From contig JAIWZP010000019.1 in the NCBI GenBank assembly GCA_025201375.1, forward strand, positions 463,592-527,591: a DNA stretch of 64,000 nucleotides, read 5' to 3'. Source of the stretch: Gongronella butleri. Taxonomy: Eukaryota > Mucoromycota > Mucoromycetes > Mucorales > Cunninghamellaceae. The notes beneath the pieces were generated by a model that ran no database searches, was not told the DNA's origin, and saw nothing but the letters and a program-made list of their open reading frames with translations. A program made the translations under genes and the position numbers. Positions 34,842 to 48,002 of this stretch are shown piece after piece (position 1 is the stretch's first letter; the number at the start of each line of letters is the position of its first letter).

Positions 34842-36539
34842 TGTGTGTGAAAAAAGTAAAGGAAAGCGAAAAAAAAAGAAAAAAAAAAGGCGAAAGAGAA
34901 AGAAAAAAATGCGGCTCTTTGACAACCTTTTTCAACACCCCTTTTGTGCTGCGCCCTCAGGACATTTCCGAGTCCGCCGCCCCCTTTTAAAGAGTCGCGC
35001 ACCCACACGCAAAGCCGCAATCGCCGTTCTCCGCCAGAGGATCAAGCACTGTCGAGAAGACCTTAGGATTGACAAGGCGGAGAAGTCGCTCCGTTGTTTG
35101 GAAAATCTGACTGACGGTCGACTTACGCGCAAAAGCGATCATCGTTAAAATCTATCCATTTTGGCCAGAAATAGAATTGAATATGATATCATATTACGGT
35201 GCAGCAGAGAGTGGTGCCAGCATGATGACAGGAGAATGGGATTTAGACTAGCGCGAATAGTCGATTCAGGACTCCAATGATTCCACGTTTTTTTTTTTTT
35301 TTTCGCAAACCGGATCAGTCAGTCCTGAAGAAATGTGCGCCGTTCTGCGTCGCTCATTTTGTTTGCGTTTTACGCGTCCGTGAGCGTGTGTTTTATGTGC
35401 CTTGCGTCGCTTCACGCGTAATAGAAATTGTACGATAGTGAACTTTTTGAACAATTTTGTTGACTAGTGGTGGAGTGGTGGAGTGATTTGCTTTTTAAAT
35501 GTCGAATTGTGCGTGACTGACGCTGTGCGTCACGGATAATTCGCATCAGGGACAAGCAGATGGAAGCGCATGCGGCGGTGGCGACCGCTGACACCTGTGC
35601 CCCGCATACAGAATGCACCGTGTTGACATACAAAAAAGCTAATAATCGTCGTCCCTGCTTAAAAGGTCTAAACACTTCTTTTTCTTACAACAAATCTCGC
35701 ACCTTTCTTTACAAGTTGTACCCCCTGACAGCTCTGTAAGCTTCTTAGCTTCTCATTGTCTGTGCGAGGCTACTATAATTGCCATAAAATCCAAAATTTG
35801 ACCATTTTCTGGGCAAACACCATTTTGTCAGCGCTTTATGATTGTGATCCTCTGCTAATGGTAGTATTGTGGTTTCCAATAAGCTCTATACAGTGCCATT
35901 GTTGCTGAAAATAATCACTTATTAGCGGGAATGGCGCGCAAAATTCAAAATGTCGATTTTTTCATGACAAACAGAAATACTCTCAGCATGAGGTCCAAGC
36001 GATTTGGCCTAAATCCAACGAGAATACATGCTGCTCAATTGAAATAGCCGATCCACCGAATTTCGGCAGTGTATGATGAGGCGTGGGATACGATGAGCTG
36101 CAGTGCTAAGCGCGTATGAGTGGACTGGCCCAGCACGATTGAACCATCTATAAATAAAAGGCCGAGCGCATTCTCAATGCGCTCTGTTGGTTGTACATGA
36201 TCATCAGCGTCCAACATTGATGCTTTGTGACATAAAAAAAGGGCCAAAATTATGTCGGGTTGAAGATGGGGATGCACATCAAATATCATTGCACATTCGC
36301 ATCCAGCTTTTGTTGCGTTTTACAAGGCTTCCAGCGATCCGACACTTCGGACCACCTTGTAGTCATGCAATGCATCCCGGCGGAGATAAGTCCGACGTGC
36401 CAATAGCAGAATGGATGACACACAATGAAAAAGGAGCAGTGGAGGATGAATTTCCCCGCTTTTTTCTTTCTCTTCTTGCCTCCTCTTTGGTTCCTTTTTC
36501 TTTGGGTTTTCTTCTTTTTTATTTGCTAAATATTAAAAC
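34842..36539. other. Long spacer, no gene seen
   Basis: 1.7 kb between the divergent nucleoporin paralog and the aminotransferase. There is an A-rich tract just upstream of the paralog (34857-34910) and a T/C-rich tract before the aminotransferase ATG. A 126-codon plus-strand frame across 36187-36567 overlaps the start region of the real gene and shows no family features. Nothing else is recognised. Confidence 0.45.
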
Positions 36540-37745
36540 ATGGTCGTTTCTCCTACTGACAAGTTAGACTGGTCCAATATTGGTTTCCAATACCGCGATA
36601 CCAATGGTTTTGTAAAGTACACGTGGACGAATGAGTCTGGCTGGGACCAGGGTCAGTTCGTCACGGACCCCATGATCAGTATTCACGTTTGCGCGACGGG
36701 TCTCCACTATGGCCAGCAGGTAAAAAGCCAATTTTTTAAGGCATTGTTGTCTTTTTGCCGCTTTTCAAGCTGCTGTGACTATGCAAAGACGCGTCGACTA
36801 ATACAAGCCATTTGCTTTTTTTTTCTATGTGTTTCTGGTAAAAAGTGCTTTGAAGGTCTCAAGGCGTTTCGCGATGACCAGGACAATGTGCACGTGTTTC
36901 GCATGAACATGAATGCCAAGCGCATGCAGCGCAGCGCCGACATGGGCTTCATGCCATCGGTGCCTGAAGAGATCTTTGAGGCGGGTGTGCGCCGCGCGGT
37001 GGCTGCCAATTTGGAATTCGTGCCACCCAAGTCGTCGGGCGGGTCGATGTATGTGCGCCCCTTTTTGTTTGGCAGCGGGCCGTTTATTGGCATGGGTCCC
37101 GCGCCCGAATTTAGCTTTATTGTGTTTGTGACGCCTGTGTCGAACTACTACAAGGACGGTGTCAAGCCCGTGGACGCGCTGGTTGTCGATGACTTTGACC
37201 GCACGGCCCCCAAGGGTACGGGCGCCGCCAAGCTTGGTGGCAACTATGCGCCCACATTCAAGCCCATGTTCGCCGCCAAGGACAAGGGCTATGCCATCAC
37301 GTTGCACCTGGACAGCCGCACAGGCACGTATATTGACGAGTTTAGCACGTCCAACTTTGTCGCGCTCACGCATCCGGACCCAACCACCGGCAAGCGCACC
37401 TTTGTCACGCCCAATTCGAGCACCATCCTAGAGTCCGTGACGCGCCTGTCCCTCGAGGACATTGCCGAGAAGCATCTCGGCTGGAATGTCGAGGAACGAC
37501 CCGTCAAGTTCTCCGAGGTCGAACAAGGCGCCTTTGCCGAGGTCGCGGCCGTCGGCACCGCCGCCATTCTCACCCCCATCAAGCGCATCGCCAAGGGCGA
37601 CAACATTATCAACATCGGCTCCGGGTCTCAGACTGAAATTGGCGAGGGTTTCAAGCAATTGTACGATGTTTACCGCGGCATCCAAGATGGCGTCCTTCCC
37701 GACAAGTTTGGTTGGATGACACTCATCACCGAGGACGATAAATAA
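36540..37745 (+). CDS. Branched-chain amino-acid aminotransferase
   Basis: PLP enzyme (fold type IV) that interconverts leucine, isoleucine and valine with their 2-oxo acids using glutamate/2-oxoglutarate. Exons 36540-36719 and 36846-37745 join in phase 0 to 359 residues, normal for eukaryotic BCATs. Motifs: YGQ+CFEGLKAFR across the junction, FRMNMNAKRMQRSADM, SMYVRPFLFGSG, the PLP-Lys motif AKLGGNYAP (Lys about residue 189), IDEFSTSNFV, and TILESVTR. The 3' splice site is an AAG (GGTAAAAAG/TGC). No mitochondrial presequence is evident (MVVSPTDKLDW), so a cytosolic form is likely, as in yeast Bat2. Confidence 0.95.
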   Translation: MVVSPTDKLDWSNIGFQYRDTNGFVKYTWTNESGWDQGQFVTDPMISIHVCATGLHYGQQVKSQFFKALLSFCRFSSCCDYAKTRRLIQAICFFFLCVSGKKCFEGLKAFRDDQDNVHVFRMNMNAKRMQRSADMGFMPSVPEEIFEAGVRRAVAANLEFVPPKSSGGSMYVRPFLFGSGPFIGMGPAPEFSFIVFVTPVSNYYKDGVKPVDALVVDDFDRTAPKGTGAAKLGGNYAPTFKPMFAAKDKGYAITLHLDSRTGTYIDEFSTSNFVALTHPDPTTGKRTFVTPNSSTILESVTRLSLEDIAEKHLGWNVEERPVKFSEVEQGAFAEVAAVGTAAILTPIKRIAKGDNIINIGSGSQTEIGEGFKQLYDVYRGIQDGVLPDKFGWMTLITEDDK

Positions 37746-38043
37746 TCGAATTGGACTGCCTTGCCTTGCCAAAAGTGTATTTTAGAAACTAAAAATTTAA
37801 ACAAAGATGATTTTTTATAGTGTACGTGCCAAAAGAACCAGAGAAAAAAAAGTAGAAAAGGGGTGTGCAATGCCCCCTGAATGCCCCCCGGATGCATTTT
37901 TCGCGTTGCTTTTTGTGTCACCACGGGGGAATGATGCATCTTTTTGAGTCCGAAATTTGTGTTTTCACGGTTCTTTTTCATCTTTTTCCCATTTTTTCCA
38001 CTCATTCTCCCCTCCCCCATTTATTGTCCTACTTATTTCGTCT

Positions 38044-39361
38044 ATGCACACAATGTCATTTCAAGTCTCCATGATGTCGTTCAATATCCGGCTTGATGTG
38101 TCGGACACAAAGAGTATCTTTGCAGCCCCACCCGAGACCATTGAGAGCTTTGCAGGGGAACTGCCATGGTCCGTGAGAAAGTTCAAGGTGGCTGACACGA
38201 TTTTGTTCTACCAACCTGACATTGTGGGACTACAGGTAAAGAAAAAAAAGAAAAAAATCGTGCACTCAGCAAGAAGGGATCATTGAAAAAGAGACGAAAA
38301 ATGGGCTGTAGGAGCCACTTTACAATCAATTGGTGGATTTGCACACGTTGCTTGGCAATGAATACGATTGGGAAGGCGTCGGACGCTTGGATGGCAAGCT
38401 CAAAGGCGAGTTCACAGCCATCTTTTACAAAAAGGCTCTCTTTGAGCCGATCCACACAAAGATCATCTGGCTATCGGAGGTAAACCCCTCTAAAAACTAA
38501 GATGATCGACTTTTCCTGACACGTATTATCGCCATCAGACACCGGATCAAGTTGCCAGCATCGGATGGAACGCCAAGCATCCGCGGACAGCCAATTTTAC
38601 AACGTAAAACACTTGAAAATCTTGAATTGGCGCCAAGCTCAGCCCATGCCCTCCATTTTTTTTTGACGCGCATTTTTAGATTCCGCTCACTGAATGCCGA
38701 TGACAAGGTGTTTACGGTGATCAACACGCATTTAGACCATACATCCGGCGAGTCGCGTCTTGGGGCAGCGAAATTAATCCTGGAACGAGCAAAGACGATC
38801 CATGAAGAGAAATCATCAGACTGCGAGCCAATTTTCTTGATGGGCGACTTCAATGCAGTCGAATTGGATCCCGCGTATCAATGGTTGACGGGCGCGGCGG
38901 GTCAACCACCGAGCAATCGCACATGGGATCATCTGACGGCCCTGAACGACAAGGCAGCCCTGTTGCACGCCAGCACGACCGGCCGACCGGTGCGCACGAC
39001 CGAAAACAGCATCACGCTGCCCACACATCGCGTGTTTCGTCGCGCACCAGCCGCGGAAGACGCCACAGGCGCTAAAACCAACAATTCCGTGTTTGTGGAT
39101 ACACGATACGCGCTCGTGACACCCTTGACTCACCCCGGCGGCGCAGGGTGCCTGAGCGGACCCTATGGCCACCACACAAGCTTCACCAGCTTTGGCGAGG
39201 AGGCAGAGAAACAAAAGGCATTCAGCCTCATCGACTATATCATGTATTTTTCGCCATCTACACCTGTCGTTGTGAAATCTTACGGCATCCTCGCCAATCA
39301 GTACGATGATGGCTGCCTGATAAGTGACCACCGTCCGGTCTTTGTGCGATTGGCTTGGTAA
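38044..39361 (+). CDS. Endonuclease/exonuclease/phosphatase-family protein
   Basis: Exons 38044-38235, 38312-38479, 38539-38603 and 38680-39361 join in phase to about 368 residues. A start nine bases downstream (38053) is equally possible. EEP-fold motifs in order: MMSFNIRLD near the start (Asn), IVGLQ+EPLYNQLVDL with the metal-binding Glu at the first junction, VFTVINTHLDH (catalytic His), IFLMGDFNAVE (GDFN), FSLIDYIMY (D-x-I), and the terminal SDHRPVFVRL. This pattern is shared by secreted or cytosolic phosphodiesterases, inositol-phosphatase-like proteins and DNase-like enzymes, so the substrate is open. No signal peptide is seen. It lies 0.3 kb downstream of the aminotransferase, same strand. 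Confidence 0.85.
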
Positions 39362-39767
39362 ATCGGATCGAAAAAGAAAAAAAACACGTTTTCAAAAAAA
39401 AAAAAGACCGACATTGACGCTCATAAATAAAAAAAAAAAAAGCGAGACATGGTCCAGCGGTTTTGCCGGTCATTGCACCAGATGGGAAATGATTGTCACC
39501 TGAGACGTGTTTTTCCTCTTGGCTGGAGCACACGGTGAAGAATGATTTTTTTTTTTTTTTCGTGGCATCGTGAGGCAAAAAAAAAAAACAAGGTTCAACG
39601 AGGGAAGAACCTTGTATCATCCACGTCTGAGAAGCTTTTACGGCCTTGTGATGCATAGGCGATTTTCATTTGACATGGGCCCCTAATATCCGTGGCGCTG
39701 GAATTGGGGGGATTTTTTTATTCTAATTGCATGGGCTTTGCACCCATCGATATCATATCATTTTTTT
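39362..39767. other. Convergent 3' spacer
   Basis: A 406-bp spacer between the stops of the EEP gene (plus) and the xylosidase (minus), with several A/T runs. Both 3' UTRs and polyadenylation sites should lie here. No gene is seen. Confidence 0.45.
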
Positions 39768-41922
<2,155 letters not shown>

Positions 41923-44163
41923 ATGATCACAAAAAAGAGATTTTTCTGCTACCTTTACGGCATTTGCGCTGCGCTTTGCATGTATATCAATGGTTACGAT
42001 GCTTGTACGTCTGCCCGCCGAGGTTTTTTCACGGCAATGATCTGACAAAAGGCGTCTTGTTCCTATTTTTTATTAGCTGTTTTCAACAATTTGCAGGGCC
42101 TTGACTCATTCATGGGCTATGTGGGCCTCAATTCCAAAGACCCAAAAGATCAAAACCTGATTGGCGCCGTGACGTCGACGTACCTGGCTGCCAGCATTGT
42201 CGCTGGCCTCTTTGTCGCCCCTTTCCTCTCAGACCGCATGGGCCGCCGTGCCGCCCTTTTCATTGGCTGCTTTGTCGTCATTGTTGCCTCGGTCATTCAG
42301 AGTAAAGCATCCATTCTCCCCACTCTTCCCCTCTCAATGCCTAGTAATTCATCATTTTTTTTTTTCATTGTCCATAGCCTGGTCGCCCAATTTAGGTGGT
42401 ATGTACTCAACAATCCGTCAAATCAGGGCATCGGATCATTAACCTTGTTTCTTTTCAATGACAGCATTCATCGCTGGTCGTATGGTGCTCGGTCTGGGTC
42501 AAGGCATTGCGTAAGAAACAACAAAACAGCAGCCAAAAAAAATACAACAGGCAATTGACTTTCTTTTATTGCCCACTTTTTTTTTATATTTTACTATGAT
42601 AGTCTCCCCGTCGGTCCTGTGTTTATGGGTGAAATTTGCCCTCCCGACGTGCGTGGTCGCATGATTTCCTTTTGGCAGATGATGTAAGAAAAGCAAAAAA
42701 AAAAAAAAAAAAAAGTTGCCAAGAAAACGTGCGGAAATTGACCGTTTATTGCGCATCCCAGGTATTCTGTTGGTGCATTGGTCGTGTCGTACATCACGTT
42801 TGGTACCAGCAATGACAAGTCGCTTGGCAATTGGCAGTGGAAGATCGTGACGCTGCTCCAGGCGCTCGTTCCCTTGGTTTGCTGCATCGGCATCTTGTTC
42901 TGCCCCGAATCGCCTCGCTGGCTCGTCAAAAAAGGCAAGATCGACCAGGCGCGACGCGCTCTTGCGCGTGTGCGTGAAGATCACGAAGTCGAGCCCGAAT
43001 TGGAAGAGGTAAGCATCAAAATAAGGTTCCATTTAGGCACCTCTTCCGCGGATGCTTAATTTAGACGTTTTCCCGCCCATCCAGATCCAAGCTGCCCTTG
43101 AATGGGAAGCCATGAACACGACCAACTCTATCAAGGACCTCTGGGGAGAACGTTCCATTCGTCGCCGCATGAGTAAGACTAGCAATTAGTGCCCACACCG
43201 CTAAAAAAACGACAAATTGACACGTCGACGTTTTTTTTTTATAGTTCTCTGCCTGATCATCAACTTTGGCCAGCAGATCACGGGTCAATCCATGATGAAC
43301 AACTATTCGACAACCGTGTACAAAAAGGTGTTCACCGATAATTCCACCATTTTGCTTATTAATGCCCTCAACTACACGTTTGGCATCTTGTTTACATTCA
43401 CTTGCACTCTTTTCTCGGATCGACTTGGTCGTACAACCATGCTCATCGTCGCGGCCATTGGCCAGGCAGCGATGCTGCTCATCGCCGCCACGCTTTACAT
43501 CGCATCCCCCACGGACGCCGCTGGTCACAAATCGACAGGCATTGGCGCTGGTCTTGTCGCGTCCATGTATCTCTTTACATTCTTCTATAAGCCCGGCTGG
43601 GGTGCCACCGTCTGGTAAAAGAAAAAAAAAACAACAACAGAAAAACAAGCAAAAAAAAAAAAACGAACAAAGCGACTGAATGCTGTTTTTGTGTGACCTT
43701 TAGGATCTACACGAGTGAAGTCTTCCCCATGTCGGTGCGCAGTATCGCTGTGTCCATCTGTACAAACACGCAAAACGTGTCCAATCTCATCATGGCCCAA
43801 GCCGTAAAGTTAAAAATGCAAAATTGCCGGTGAACAATTACCTAAATTTTGTTTTTGTCTTGCTTTATAGTTCCCTCCCATGTTCACGGCCATGGGCTTC
43901 TATGCCTTTTATGTGTGGATGGGCTGCAACATCGTTCTTGCCATCCTTGTCTGGCGATTCTACCCCGAACCCCGCAGGGTGCCTCTCGAAAAGATGGATG
44001 CGGTAAGACCCAAGCATCTTTTTGTGCGAATATGAACTTGTTCAATGACTCATTTTTATTCTTTTTTTCATTACAGCTCTTTGGCAGCCAGGAAAAGACC
44101 GATGCGGTCATGGCCACGCACAAGCATCACGACGACGTGTACATTCACGACGAAAAGGCTTAA
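41923..44163 (+). CDS. MFS sugar transporter (hexose/pentose type)
   Basis: Twelve-helix sugar:proton symporter of the major facilitator superfamily, sugar porter family, in the plasma membrane. At least nine introns; early exons 41923-42004 and 42077-42301 join to give NGYDASVFNNLQGLDSF, the diagnostic TM1 region. Further signatures: DRMGRRAAL (loop 2-3), TWSPNLGAFIAGRMVLGLGQGIA, VRGRMISFWQ, PESPRWLVKKGK, QQITGQSMMNNYSTTVYK (TM7), SDRLGRTTML (loop 8-9), YTSEVFPMSVRS, and the cytosolic tail ending HHDDVYIHDEKA. Substrate is not set by sequence. The adjacent intracellular xylosidase points to xylose, arabinose or xylo-oligosaccharide uptake. Confidence 0.92.
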
Positions 44164-46492
44164 TTCCCTTTATTTTTATGCCCCAACCCCTTTATGTTTG
44201 TATTTCTAGTAATTAAAATTTTTTTGAAGCAATCATTCATTTCACAATCGTTGGTCTGCCACAAGCGCTTTGCATCACGAGCGCTTTAAATCACGAGTAT
44301 TTTTTCTGCCCTCAATTTTCTTTCACTTTTTTTTGAGTTGTGCTTTGCTCTTTTGTAATGCCCAGCCCTTGCCTGGCGCATTGGAATGGCACTGGCGAGA
44401 TCACTGAGCCTAAAAAGGAGCGATCACGGCGCTCTTTGTATAAAAACGGGATTTGCAAAGCATTGGCTCCATTAGCGCGCGATCCGCGCACTGCAGAGCA
44501 TAACTCCAAAATATATTTAAAGTCTAATGTGGACGAGCCAGTTATTGAATTGATTTCGGCGCGTAATAAGGTTATGGCAAAGCAAACAAACTCGAATATT
44601 GGGTATTTTGTGATTCTGATGCATGAATGACCCAAAGCTTCTTGCTCCGATGCGGATTTACCTTACTGCCAATGTTTTTTTGCAGTAAATAATTGCGCGC
44701 CATGCAGTAAAAATAGTAATGAGTAAAGGCAAATGGTGAGAATAGAAAGATTTAAGCGAAATTCTTGTTTTTTGATCGTTTGTCACTGAGTTTTTATTGA
44801 CACTGAAATTTGCGCTTTCAATCGACAATATCGTCTTCTCGTTTGAATGGGCCCATCTGCAGAACTATTCGGTCACAAGATAGCACGCAATCATGGTTTG
44901 CAAAATTGACCAATTTTCCAAGACGTACAGTCGTCAGTTTGGAATCGGTGAAATTTTGGCCCTCTGATCGCCACGCCATTTAACCACTAGGTAAATGCAC
45001 ATTAAATAACCGGGAAAAATGTAATAAAAATCAGGGGTCCATCGACTGGTTGTCGCGTAAAATGCAATTTGCCTCTTTTTTCGCATCAAGTGGTCAAGTC
45101 GACGAAAATTGGTCACAGAACCGCGAAACAAACACCGTCAGAAGTTGCGTGGCTCGCTGCGTACTTGAACATTGGTGATCAATGAAAAAGTGACTATTTT
45201 TGGTATTTTAACACGTTTTCAATTTCTTAGGCATTTTCGACGCGTGATAAACCGCATCAGACGTTGACTGGCACGCCCCTGTTCCTATTCAATTCCACGC
45301 ACCTGGTGTCTCTCTTTGCCAGTGGACGCGTCAGCGGAGATCTATGAGCGCGTTTTCCACGGCCATTCGCGTGTAAAGTTTTACCTAAAATCATGAATTG
45401 TCTGTCAACCAGCAAATCGATCCAGCTCTTTTTTGGCATTTTTCGTGGCTTCTCCATGCGGCGTAAATTGTGTGCAAGTTTGGTGGAATTATAGAGACCA
45501 ATTTTTTCGATCTTGGTTTGGGAGCTCGCGACAGCCAAAATTTTGATTTGCTTGTGGCGCGCCAAAATGAGCTTTGACAGCTGCGAGTTACATTCTATTA
45601 AAGGGATCATAGCTCTTTATTTCACATGACGATTTGTTTCGCGGCGCGACAGTGGCCGACCGACCGACCGCAGCCATTGTTCCTGAAAATAAACCATTTA
45701 AGATCATCTCTGGATAAACGTGTACAAATGGTCCCAAAATTAGCACAGATGACAAGAGAGGCGCACAACAAACGATGTTGGATTTTCTAGATAATTAAAT
45801 TTATTAACACAGTCCTGACAAATCGCCCGTTGGTGACAGCCAAATCGTCCAGCTTGTCTTAACTCGCCAAGATCGCTACAAAATCACCTCGCGCCGGCAA
45901 GCAATTTTATATTCATGGCCCACTCGTTTATTTGATACTTTCCTTGCTCGATTAGTTCTGTCGTCGTCAAGAGAAATACCAAATGTGTGACTTTTGCCTA
46001 TTTAACTCTTTTGGTTAAGTTTCTTCTAAAGAACTTGTCCAAAACTCTGTTGCTCAAACTTCAAGATTCTGTTGGTAGCACGCAAATCGAAAAAGTGTAG
46101 AAGTTGATTACGAGATTGTTGAGAAAATCAAAATTTGAAACATTTCTTAGTGCTTTTGTATCGCTTCTCTTTGAATTCACAACCTACAAGAGCATGTACG
46201 CTTTGGATCACAAATTCAAACGATCCCCTTTCTAATGTGCCAATCTTTGATGCATGGAATTGATGGATGGTGTTGAATAGTCCGCTTTTCTAATGTTCTT
46301 GGTTTGCATCATACTTGTTTAAAAAAATGGGAAGGGGCACGATCTGCCGATCATGATCAATTAGGATGCAGGTAATAGGATCAGGCAGAAGGCTGTGCGA
46401 ATGGACGCGATCAATGAAGAAAAGTTACATGTTTATATGAGGCAAAGAGCCAAAGACGCGGTTAGGCGATACATTCATGAAGCAAGCTAATT
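44164..46492. other. Gene-poor spacer with repeat copy 4
   Basis: Contains the 3' flank of the transporter, repeat copy 4 (about 44830-45600), and about 0.9 kb of AT-rich DNA before the small secreted-protein gene's stop. A 96-codon frame at 44340-44630 has no family features. No gene is supported. Confidence 0.5.
44830..45600 (+). repeat. Dispersed repeat family, copy 4
   Basis: Same block order as copies 1 and 3. Block A (about 44837-44990): CTCGTTTGAATGGGCCCA, GCACGCAATCATGG, AATTTTCCAAG, CTCTGATCGCCACGCCATTT. Block B (about 45290-45400): CACGCACCTGGTG, TCTATGAGCGCGTTTTCC, TACCTAAAATC. Block C (about 45420-45580): GTGTGCAAGTTTGGTGG, AGAGACCAATTTTT, GATTTGCTTGTGGCGCGC. A GACGCGT/GCGTCAG pair separates A and B, as in copies 1 and 3. 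Confidence 0.7.
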
Positions 46493-46847
46493 TCAACTAA
46501 GACTTGTCGAAGCGTATCTCAAAGTAACCGACGTTCTGCGTGCCACATTGCTGCCCACCACCGCATTGATCAATGGCGGAACGTAAGCCTTGGGCAATGC
46601 TTCTGCGCACAATGCCTTGGTCGGCAAAATCATTGTTCTTGGCATAAACGTAGCAATTGCCGCGCATGCCCACCATGCGATCTTCTCGCGCTCGCACTTG
46701 GAGCACGCCATTAGGATTGTTGGTCTCCAGCGACTTGGCCACCTCGAGGCATCCACCGACGTCTGGCTTGTTGCATGGGAAGCAGCCAGCTTGGACACGG
46801 CACACCGCGGTCAAAACAAGGACAATGAAAGCAGAGAGGAAGCGCAT
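46493..46847 (-). CDS. Small secreted cysteine protein (possible KP4-like fold)
   Basis: Single exon, 116 residues. Signal peptide of about 20 residues (MRFLSAFIVLVLTAVCRVQA), then a ~96-residue mature protein with six cysteines (GCFPC, GGCLE, NCYVY, QCGGGQQCG). The C-terminal arrangement, a helix (VRRSIAQGLRSAI) leading to a CxxxxxCG pair and a final beta strand (VGYFEIRF), recalls the KP4-like small Cys-rich proteins of fungi. That is a weak resemblance judged by eye, and an unrelated secreted protein is equally possible. KP4-like proteins include antifungal toxins and many non-toxic relatives; no activity is claimed. A TATA element lies ~60 bp upstream. Confidence 0.6.
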
Positions 46848-48002
46848 CCTATGAGAATTGAGTTAGATGAGTACAGTAAAAAAAAAAAAAATGAGAAAGG
46901 CGACCCTTTTTATATCTTTTCGCAATGCTCTTATAAACTGACAATGCATCTTGCAAACCAAGGAGACCTTTGGTTACAAGGGGTGTTCTCTGCATACTTT
47001 GCCAGTCACACAAAAAAAAGCAAGACTGGGGCGTGGGTACCTATGCGGATGATCATTTGTTACTGCATTGCGCTCCTTTTTTTTTCGTTAAAAGGCGCAA
47101 GGAGAGCATGCATGAAGGTCCTCCAACCAAGAAAAAGAGTATACGTGCAATCCACGATCAGTTCAGACCCACTGCCATGCTGAGCACAGGCATTGGTCGT
47201 ATGATGGAACGGTTTCGAGACATCATTAGCGTGATTTCTGCATAAAACGCGCTTGCTTAATTTTAAAAGGGAAAAATGTTCAAATCGAGGACCGGATCAC
47301 AAAAAGGGAACGAGAAAGTGTGGTGACACCACCTTGCGCATCATGCATAACGCACGAAAAAGAGACATGAGTGTCAAATGACGCTGCATGGAATAATTGG
47401 TGAAAAGCGCCTGTTGCTGAGCAACGCGTCATATCAACTTTCATCATGAATGAACAGCAAGGGAAAACGAACAAAAAAATAAAAATAAAAAAGGGCAAAA
47501 AGAAGGCGAATTGAGACGGTGCTAGGCGCAAGCGCAAGTTTTCGGCTTTTCCCCTTGTACAATAGGCTGCAACTTTTAATTTTTTTTTAATTATGCAATG
47601 CGTGTTAAAAAGAAAGGGCGTTTGACGCGTTGGGCGTGTCTCGTATATTGGTTTTAAGATTTGAACGCAGCAGCAATAAAAAAGGGACCACGAAAGCTCA
47701 ACTTGCTGGCGATTGGCCTTTAATTCGTGCACGCAAGGCTTTTGTTGGTTCTCGCTTCAACGCAAACGATTGAGCCTGGCAAATATGCGTCACAGAGACA
47801 CAAAAGTTGTATGTTTGATGATTTCAAAGTGTGTGATGGACAATTGGAGGAAAAAAAAAAGTTGGTGGGCGTGAGGGTCCTGCAAAGGCTCCAACCGACA
47901 TTTTCAAGCGCCGCTCGCGGCAAAAGAAAAGCGGTGCTTTTGCGCTCCACGGATCTTTTTTTTCTTTCATTCTCTCCTTTTTTTCTGCACACCCCCCCGA
48001 AT
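46848..48002. other. Divergent spacer, no gene seen
   Basis: 1.15 kb between the small secreted-protein gene (minus) and the CUE-domain gene (plus). Besides the TATA element at 46906 and a T/C-rich leader just before 48003, nothing is recognised. Frames of 65-197 codons in it lack family features. Confidence 0.45.
46906..46915 (-). promoter_or_regulatory. TATA box of small secreted-protein gene
   Basis: Minus-strand GATATAAAAAGGG, about 60-68 bp before the ATG at 46847. The core is the same as that before the Kre9-like genes. Confidence 0.5.

Noticed and set aside
44340..44630. 96-codon plus-strand open frame
   Set aside because: Lies in an AT-rich spacer between transporter and repeat copy 4, with no family features and no splice partners.
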